Source of the DNA: a virus
Length of the DNA: 64,000 bases
Strand: one strand, 5' to 3'
IMG/VR virus record: IMGVR_UViG_3300005253_000262
Span: 1-64,000 of that record
This document shows, piece after piece, positions 59,132 through 64,000 of this stretch (within the stretch, counting starts at the first letter, position 1; every line of letters begins with the position of its first letter). The notes beneath the pieces are model-generated. The model did not search any database and was not told the origin of the DNA. It worked only from the letters and a program-made list of their open reading frames with translations. Made by a program: the position numbers and the translations under genes.

Positions 59132-59327
59132 CAAGATGACGGCAATTGAAGAAGCGCGGATGCATCGGTATAATATCGAGCAGGAGATATGCAAGCGTCT
59201 TACGGAGTTCACTAATGAAACAGGGCTACGCGTCACGACGCTGGACTTGAGTTGCATAGATTGTCGGACTGTAGGCGATAAACGTGATCTAACCGCCTAC
59301 AGCCTACGCATAGAGGTAACAATATGA
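59124..59327 (+). CDS. Small hypothetical protein
   Basis: 67 residues; GTG 59124 overlaps the previous stop (GTGACTGA); ATG 59136 is a second choice. HRYNIEQEICKRLTEFTNETGLRVTTLDLSCIDCR and an end with LTAYSLRIEVTI. Function unknown. Confidence 0.62.
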   Translation: MTDKMTAIEEARMHRYNIEQEICKRLTEFTNETGLRVTTLDLSCIDCRTVGDKRDLTAYSLRIEVTI

Positions 59328-59581
59328 CCAGACAATTTAGCAGACGCGAGATACTACGTGCTGCTGCACTAGGTGGTGTGTTTATAGCGGGCGAGTTCTG
59401 GTTCCCCGGACAAAAAGCTAATCTCAATCCCCCGACGTGGAACACGTGTGCGACTACTGGATGGGAGCATGATCATCTTCGACGACTGGTTGGCCTTCAC
59501 AGAAAGGAATATGTGGATACCCCTCGACGATCAGTTGTTCATAAGCCTCCATACGGGATGCTACGGCGTGAAGGTGGATGA
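59324..59581 (+). CDS. Twin-arginine-signal-like small protein
   Basis: 85 residues. MTRQFSRREILRAAALGGVFIAGEFWFPGQK has RR at 7-8, a hydrophobic core and a WFPGQK end, which is close in form to the protein at 53,776. It ends with a basic stretch. The mature part is only about 50 residues. Tat export is inferred. ATGA overlap with the previous gene. Confidence 0.58.
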   Translation: MTRQFSRREILRAAALGGVFIAGEFWFPGQKANLNPPTWNTCATTGWEHDHLRRLVGLHRKEYVDTPRRSVVHKPPYGMLRREGG

Positions 59582-59597
59582 CGTTTGAAATTGGTCG

Positions 59598-59626
59598 TTG
59601 ATTTCACCTTATGAGTATTATATAAT
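59598..59626 (+). promoter_or_regulatory. Promoter of HTH-like gene member 3
   Basis: TTGATT (59598-59603), 17-base spacer, TATAAT (59621-59626), with a 60-base leader before the gene. Confidence 0.8.
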
Positions 59627-59692
59627 AAATATACACGCTAAGATAAATGACGTGTAACATGTTACATAAACCTGATGGACAGGAGAAAGACA

Positions 59693-60037
59693 ATGGCAGG
59701 CAAGAACGCACAAACCGACAAAGACAAAGGCAAGGAAGAAGTCAAGGGCCAAGGGCGCGCGGTAGTACTTCCGAACGGTGAGCGACGTATCGACTACATC
59801 CGCAACGGGTATTACAACGCCAAGACGGGCCTTCACGGCGAAGCACAGAAGTCCCGTGTGGACATCAAGAACGCGATCAACGACATGCTGAAGAAGGCAG
59901 GGCCTGAATTCGGCGAGATCATGTACCAGATCGTATTCTCCGCCACCAAGACGGACAAGGATCCGCGTGTCACGGCGAAGGAAAAACTCGCCGCATCTGC
60001 GAAAGCAGGCGATGACAAAGGCGCGGAAACCAAGTAA
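59693..60037 (+). CDS. Small basic protein, HTH-like family member 3
   Basis: 114 residues from ATG 59693 (AGGAGAAAGACA before it; an in-frame ATG at 59675 lies inside the site). After a Lys/Gln-rich start, ERRIDYIRNGYY and SRVDIKNAIN then MYQIVFS follow the same order as RIRYLDAEGY, SRSDITKAI and LYQHVRN in the protein at 46,483. A Lys/Ala-rich tail ends it. Own promoter and terminator, so strong separate expression is likely. Confidence 0.7.
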   Translation: MAGKNAQTDKDKGKEEVKGQGRAVVLPNGERRIDYIRNGYYNAKTGLHGEAQKSRVDIKNAINDMLKKAGPEFGEIMYQIVFSATKTDKDPRVTAKEKLAASAKAGDDKGAETK

Positions 60038-60065
60038 GGCTCAACAGTCGAGTCGTTGAGTAGGA

Positions 60066-60103
60066 GGGTCTCCGGGTTGTCCGATGCGGAGACCCTTCTT
60101 TCT
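60066..60103 (+). terminator. Intrinsic terminator
   Basis: GGGTCTCC (60066-60073) and GGAGACCC (60088-60095), 14-base loop, then TTCTTTCT. Confidence 0.92.
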
Positions 60104-60120
60104 ACCTACAGGAAACAGGT

Positions 60121-60618
60121 GTGGATTTCAAAGAACTATCAAGCGGAATAGGGCACGAGGATCCTCTAGCCCTCCTAGCCTTCGATCCTGGCCACACCAC
60201 AGGATGGGCATTCTTCGAGGAAATGGAGCTTAAGTTCTGCGGAGAGGTAGATACCGATGACATAGAGACAGCCGTCGGAACACTAAGCAAACTATTCGAG
60301 CTATATGAGCCAGGCAGAGTAGTCATAGAGGACTATCGCGTGTACAAGTGGCGTGCTAAGCACCATGTAGGCAGTCAGATGATGACAACACGAGTCATTG
60401 GCTGCATCGAGACCCTATGCATCCAGCAGGGGATCTACGAAATCACTAAACAACCAGCCCACATTGCTAAAGGCTTCTGTACCAACAAGAAGCTAAAGGA
60501 TTGGGGGTTCTATCAAGCCAGCCAGAAGCATGCCAACGATGCAATTCGTCATGGGTGTTACTACTTATTGTTCGGGCCAATCAAACACAAGGACCGTCAA
60601 GGAAGTACAGTAGGATGA
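60121..60618 (+). CDS. RuvC-like Holliday junction resolvase
   Basis: 165 residues from GTG 60121 (AGGAAACAGGT upstream). LLAFDPGHTTGWAFF (D22) starts the RNase H fold, RVVIEDYRV (E70, D71) is the second acid and QKHANDAIRHG (D140) the last. The three positions are as in phage RuvC-like nucleases. It resolves branched DNA before packaging. A neighbouring helicase at 62,630 fits this role. Confidence 0.85.
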   Translation: MDFKELSSGIGHEDPLALLAFDPGHTTGWAFFEEMELKFCGEVDTDDIETAVGTLSKLFELYEPGRVVIEDYRVYKWRAKHHVGSQMMTTRVIGCIETLCIQQGIYEITKQPAHIAKGFCTNKKLKDWGFYQASQKHANDAIRHGCYYLLFGPIKHKDRQGSTVG

Positions 60619-61034
60619 CACGCGGTGATAGGGAAAATAGTCTAATGATGACAATAAAAACATCCGAGCATGATTGCTATGTGCTGTGCGCGAAAGCCCC
60701 AAAAGGGAACGTGGGCGCATTCAAGTCACAATTAGGCTCTGATCCTATCTGGATAGAACAGGACATTTGCAACGCACCAAAAATTCCGACGATAGTCGGT
60801 GAATGTTTTCTGGACGCCAGCCTTATTCATTGTGCGGGATGGAATCTTGAGAAGTCGATTTATCTACACCACGCATTCGATACCGAAAAGGACAAATGGG
60901 AAGCCATTGATGAGGAAATTGCTGATATTCCCGACCTTGAATATGTCTGGCTTTCGATCAGGGTCTTGCACAATGGAGATTTGCTGGCTGTTTATCCAGG
61001 CGCCCGCATAACTAAAGAGTCTGGGTTTATTTAA
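60615..61034 (+). CDS. Hypothetical protein
   Basis: 139 residues from ATG 60615 (ATGA overlap); ATG 60645 is an alternative. VLCAKAPKGNVGAFKSQL and HHAFDTEKDKWEAIDEEIADIPD; acidic, alpha/beta. Codon use is richer in AT than the genes around it, so it may be a recent gain. Function unknown. Confidence 0.62.
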   Translation: MTRGDRENSLMMTIKTSEHDCYVLCAKAPKGNVGAFKSQLGSDPIWIEQDICNAPKIPTIVGECFLDASLIHCAGWNLEKSIYLHHAFDTEKDKWEAIDEEIADIPDLEYVWLSIRVLHNGDLLAVYPGARITKESGFI

Positions 61035-61056
61035 CCCAGCCCCGACAGGAGCAAAG

Positions 61057-61329
61057 ATGAGCGACATAAATCCAAGTCATTATGACCTAGAAGTCAAAGG
61101 GCACAGGTTCGAAGTAGCTGACTTGATGGAAGCACGCTTCGACAGTGACGCGCACTTAGCACAAGCATTGAAGTACATGATGCGCGCTGGGCGCAAACCT
61201 AATGTATCGTACATTAAGGATGTGAATAAGTGCTTGTGGTGGTGTGCTAAGGCTATTCTATTCCACAAAGGCACAGTGGAGCTACCAGAAGAAGCAATCC
61301 GTCAAATACGATCAAGGAAGAAGGCATGA
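61057..61329 (+). CDS. DUF3310-like protein
   Basis: 90 residues, CAGGAGCAAAG before ATG. HYDLEVKGHRFEVADLMEARFDSD, then LAQALKYMMRAGRK and IKDVNKCLWWCAKAIL, is the DUF3310 order (HY, D-E, ALKY-RAG-K, D..K). These small proteins accompany phage nucleotide kinases; role unknown. Confidence 0.85.
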   Translation: MSDINPSHYDLEVKGHRFEVADLMEARFDSDAHLAQALKYMMRAGRKPNVSYIKDVNKCLWWCAKAILFHKGTVELPEEAIRQIRSRKKA

Positions 61330-61724
61330 CGGATAAGCAATGCGTCGGTTGTGGTAACTATAAGAAGCGGGCACAGTTCTACAAGAGCAAAAGTACCTAT
61401 GATGGACTAAACCGATATTGCAAGGGGTGCTGTAAGGTAAACAGGGCACTAGAGGCGGTCCGTAAGCGGGACAAGAAGTCTAAGGTTAGCATGCGACAGA
61501 TTCATCGTGCACAACACCTAGGCGTAGAGTGTGATCATAGCGTCAAGCTCGTAGAGGTATTTAAGAAGTATTTCGGGATATGTGGCATCTGTGAGAAGTG
61601 GGTACAACCGAAACAAGCATCAATGGATCATATATACCCCCTTAGTAAGGGTGGTGGTCATATATATGACAACATCCAGCTATCACATCTGCTATGTAAC
61701 CTCAGGAAGGGTAATAGAACATGA
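61326..61724 (+). CDS. HNH endonuclease
   Basis: 132 residues, ATGA overlap. CVGCGNYKKRAQFYKSK and YCKGCCK form a zinc pair; ICGICEKW and SMDHIYPLSKGGGHIYDNIQLSHLLCN form the HNH core. It may be a free-standing homing nuclease or a DNA processing enzyme; no intron is seen around it. Confidence 0.88.
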   Translation: MTDKQCVGCGNYKKRAQFYKSKSTYDGLNRYCKGCCKVNRALEAVRKRDKKSKVSMRQIHRAQHLGVECDHSVKLVEVFKKYFGICGICEKWVQPKQASMDHIYPLSKGGGHIYDNIQLSHLLCNLRKGNRT

Positions 61725-61975
61725 GTGACTTTCCATACATCCAAGAACCGGAATCTCTGCGCCTCGAATTGAATCAAGTTCGTGCTGCACTGAAACAGGC
61801 GCAGGAACGGACTCAAAAAGCTGAGGAACAAGGCATCGCAGAAGGCAGAATTGTCCACAAGTGCAACCTACGCATCGAGCAGCTTGAGGTGGCGCTAGAA
61901 CATGCGCAAACAATCATCAAAGAACACCTGCGACGCATCAGTGAGCTTGAGGCCGTCTCGGACATGGACAAATGA
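61721..61975 (+). CDS. Coiled-coil small protein
   Basis: 84 residues. LRLELNQVRAALKQAQERTQKAEEQ and IEQLEVALEHAQTIIKEHLRRISELE are heptad-rich helices. Codon use and AT-rich triplets differ from neighbours. ATGA overlap with next gene. Function unknown. Confidence 0.6.
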   Translation: MSDFPYIQEPESLRLELNQVRAALKQAQERTQKAEEQGIAEGRIVHKCNLRIEQLEVALEHAQTIIKEHLRRISELEAVSDMDK

Positions 61976-62094
61976 GCGTCTCGCTATGGTTTGTTCTCGG
62001 TTATGGGGTCCTTGCCGGGCTACCGCTTTTAGTAGTTTGGATCAGGGTCACACGCGCCATAAAGAAAGCGGAAGCCGAGACCGCGGAGGGCTGA
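61972..62094 (+). CDS. Micro membrane protein
   Basis: 40 residues, ATG 61972 to TGA 62092-62094. One transmembrane helix (LWFVLGYGVLAGLPLLVVWI) and a charged tail. Fills the gap between coded neighbours. Function unknown. Confidence 0.6.
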   Translation: MSVSLWFVLGYGVLAGLPLLVVWIRVTRAIKKAEAETAEG

Positions 62095-62096
62095 AC

Positions 62097-62270
62097 ATGA
62101 TTTGGACGAGAGAAATACCCTCTGGGCCAGGATGGTACTGGTGGAGACGTAGTCGTCGAGGCAATATCGAACCTATTCACCTCCCAAAAAGAGGCATGTG
62201 GTACTTTGGCGGTGAATGGTTTACTACACCTATAGAGGAACCCCATGAACAAGTTCATACTGCTGATTAG
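62097..62270 (+). CDS. Trp-rich small protein, relative of 53,579
   Basis: 57 residues. MIWTREIPSGPGWYWWRRSR, EPIHLP and W-F-G-G-EW are in the same order as GWYWF, EPTPIYV and W-GEWW of the protein at 53,579. Overlaps the lipoprotein gene. Function unknown. Confidence 0.62.
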   Translation: MIWTREIPSGPGWYWWRRSRRGNIEPIHLPKRGMWYFGGEWFTTPIEEPHEQVHTAD

Positions 62271-62637
62271 CATCCTACTTCTTACAGGATGCGCAAGCCA
62301 AGATCCCTGGACCAAAGGCGACACAATATTGGAGGTTATCTACGTAGGGACGGTAATCGCTGATGGCCTGATGACATCCAAGATTCAGGATCACCCGAAT
62401 ATCGTAGAGGTTGGGCCCATCGCTAGACATGCTCTGGGGCAGAACCCGAGTACAACGGGGACGTGGTTGTATATGGGAACGGCTGCACTTTCGCACTACC
62501 TGGTAGCGAAGATTCTACCGCGTGGTTGGCGTACGTTTTGGCAGATAGGAGGAATCTATACGCATGGCTCTGCAGTTATTGATGGACAGCAACTAGGGAT
62601 ATTTAGCGAACCCTGCACAGTGCACGCTTGTGAGTAA
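62245..62637 (+). CDS. Lipoprotein of unknown function
   Basis: 130 residues. MNKFILLISILLLTGCAS is a lipoprotein signal with LTGC (Cys 16). Then IYVGTVIADGLMTSKIQDH, MGTAALSHYLVAKILPRGW; two more weak hydrophobic parts. Phage lipoproteins of this size include superinfection-exclusion proteins, so a role in blocking secondary infection is possible but only a guess. GAGGAACCCC before ATG. Confidence 0.68.
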   Translation: MNKFILLISILLLTGCASQDPWTKGDTILEVIYVGTVIADGLMTSKIQDHPNIVEVGPIARHALGQNPSTTGTWLYMGTAALSHYLVAKILPRGWRTFWQIGGIYTHGSAVIDGQQLGIFSEPCTVHACE

Positions 62638-64000
62638 CCTACCTGAAGAGTTTGGCTATCAAGGCTACATCCGAGAGAAGATCGTCAAGCTGCTACGGAC
62701 GGGTGTGCTTGCAAAGCCGGGTAGTGGTAAAACACGGCCCATCATCGATGCGTTAGTCGAACTTGGGAGGATATATCCTCCCGCAGAGGATCAATACAAG
62801 TTCCCTTATGGCCCTATTTTGGTGGTCTTCACAGGATCGGCAGTAGGTACATGGAAACGGCAACTACCTCTCTGGACTGAGGATCCTACACTTGGGGACT
62901 GGATCATTCACGTCAGTGGTTCAAAGCATCAGCGGTGTATACAGTGGGCTGGAGCTGAAACATCCAATGCAGGCATCTACATAATAAACCACAGCATCTT
63001 CTGGCGTGACTATGCAATGATCAAGCGGGTGAAGTGGGCTGTCGTTATCGCGGATGAATATCACAAGTTTATGTTACGCCGTAAGCCTGGGAAGACTTTC
63101 AAACTATTCCGCAGCCTCACTAGGCATACAGAAGTAGTTGTACTAGCTTCGGGGTCCTCACTGAGGAAAAATCCCTCTTCGATGTGGACGCTATTTACCA
63201 TCGTTGCACCAGGGAAGCTCTTCGGAAGCTATTGGAAGTTCATCAAGACGTGGTGTATCGTAGACGATGATGGCTTCGGTCAGGTGATTCTAGGACCTAA
63301 GAACGTTGAGGAGTTCAAGAAGCTTGTCGATAAACACCACGCATATGTCCCCGCTGCAGTAGTTGCAGAACAAGTCCCTGAGGGTAGACGGCAGGCACTC
63401 TATGTCGAGATGACCAAAACACAAGGGCGGGTGTACAACGATCTCAATGCGGAGATGATCGCAATCCTGGAGGACACCATAGTCGTAGTCAAGAACCCTC
63501 TTGCGAAGACCCTGAAGCTCCGACAACTGCTTTGCTGTCCCAAGATTATTGACCCTAGCTTGGATATGGGTGGGGGGTTCGAGGCAATCGTGGACCAGTT
63601 GGATGTGACACCACACTGTATAATCTTCGTGCCTTTCCGTCCAGCATGTGTACTTGTCCAGGATGAGTTAATCCGCCGCGGCTGTAGAAACGTATACATG
63701 ATGCGTGGAGGAATCACCCCCGAGCAGCAGACGTGGGAAATAAACGCATTCAAGGAGATGCGCGGTATCATGATCTGTACTATCGCGTATGCTGAGTCCT
63801 TTGATCTCGAGACTTGTGCTACAAGCTACTTCCTCGGGTATGATTACAGCTTGGATGTGAACCAACAGGCCGAGGGGCGGACCCAGCGAGCGATCTCCGA
63901 TCACGAATTCGTAACCTGGAACTATTTAAGGTACAATAACACAATTGATGAACACTTCCTAACTATCCTAAGTGCAGATCTTCGTAACGTCGGCAGAGTC
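62630..64000 (+). CDS. SNF2/DEAD-like helicase, N-terminal part (cut by window edge)
   Basis: 457 codons from GTG 62630 (overlaps the lipoprotein stop) to the edge. LAKPGSGKTRP (28-38, Walker A), VVFTGSAVGTWKRQ (Ia), VIADEYHKF (DEYH 142-145, motif II), VVVLASGSS (III) and NQQAEGRTQRA (VI, QxxGRxxR) are in the SF2 order. SNF2-type helicases in phages assist replication start or DNA remodelling. The rest lies beyond 64,000. Confidence 0.88.
   Translation, partial: MSNLPEEFGYQGYIREKIVKLLRTGVLAKPGSGKTRPIIDALVELGRIYPPAEDQYKFPYGPILVVFTGSAVGTWKRQLPLWTEDPTLGDWIIHVSGSKHQRCIQWAGAETSNAGIYIINHSIFWRDYAMIKRVKWAVVIADEYHKFMLRRKPGKTFKLFRSLTRHTEVVVLASGSSLRKNPSSMWTLFTIVAPGKLFGSYWKFIKTWCIVDDDGFGQVILGPKNVEEFKKLVDKHHAYVPAAVVAEQVPEGRRQALYVEMTKTQGRVYNDLNAEMIAILEDTIVVVKNPLAKTLKLRQLLCCPKIIDPSLDMGGGFEAIVDQLDVTPHCIIFVPFRPACVLVQDELIRRGCRNVYMMRGGITPEQQTWEINAFKEMRGIMICTIAYAESFDLETCATSYFLGYDYSLDVNQQAEGRTQRAISDHEFVTWNYLRYNNTIDEHFLTILSADLRNVGRV

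Noticed and set aside
61326-61724. Intron or intein association of the HNH gene
   Set aside because: Neighbouring genes are complete and uninterrupted.
1-64000. tRNA genes, integrase or attachment site
   Set aside because: None recognised by eye in the intergenic gaps; a covariance search would be needed to exclude tRNAs fully.

Overview
The window is an internal piece of a double-stranded DNA tailed phage genome (Caudoviricetes). It is open at both ends: a GTP cyclohydrolase gene is cut at the left edge and an SNF2-like helicase gene at the right. A tape measure protein, a single tail-tube protein, a G/GT-type tail chaperone with a -1 slippery site, a lambda J-like tail-tip protein and the absence of any sheath gene indicate a siphovirus. 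A spanin pair, a lipoprotein and an M15 peptidase endolysin point to a Gram-negative host. The intergenic promoters look like host sigma70 promoters, so host RNA polymerase probably does the transcription; no phage RNA polymerase is seen. No integrase or obvious CI repressor is visible, which fits a virulent lifestyle but does not prove it. I cannot name the host or the genus.

Layout. (1) 1-9,889, plus strand: nucleotide metabolism and DNA synthesis. It holds the end of folE, a DpdA/TGT-like DNA transglycosylase, a family A DNA polymerase fused to an iron-sulfur UDG-like domain, a B12-dependent ribonucleotide reductase, and a second operon with small zinc proteins, an HTH protein and a GHKL-like ATPase. 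(2) 10,019-40,574, minus strand: the late module. In transcription order it runs: HNH and terminase genes, portal, accessory virion genes, a 1,099-residue repeat-rich fibre-like protein, endolysin, holin and spanins, prohead protease with a nested scaffold, decoration protein, capsid protein, head-tail connectors, tail tube, chaperone, tape measure, tail-tip proteins and a very long tip/fibre protein. (3) 40,575-41,990: a divergent intergenic switch region with direct repeats, an operator-like palindrome, G-rich and AT-rich tracts and iteron-like repeats; it is the best candidate for a replication origin and control region. (4) 41,992-48,786, plus strand: small, mostly unrecognised, often acidic proteins behind duplicated strong promoters, typical of early host-takeover genes. 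(5) 49,050-64,000, plus strand: tightly overlapping small genes with replication and recombination genes among them (ATP-dependent ligase, primase-helicase, RuvC-like resolvase, DUF3310-like protein, HNH nuclease, SNF2-like helicase).

How the parts fit. FolE starts the pathway to preQ0 and DpdA-like enzymes insert deazaguanine bases into DNA, so the genome is probably modified with a 7-deazaguanine that blocks host restriction; the other pathway genes would lie outside the window. The reductase, polymerase, ligase, primase-helicase and resolvase supply and copy the DNA. The late operons read from a few TTGATT/TTGACA-N17/18-TATAAT promoters build and package the particle and lyse the cell. Three small related helix-turn-helix-like proteins (40,862; 46,483; 59,693), each followed by its own strong intrinsic terminator, are a recurring and unexplained theme.
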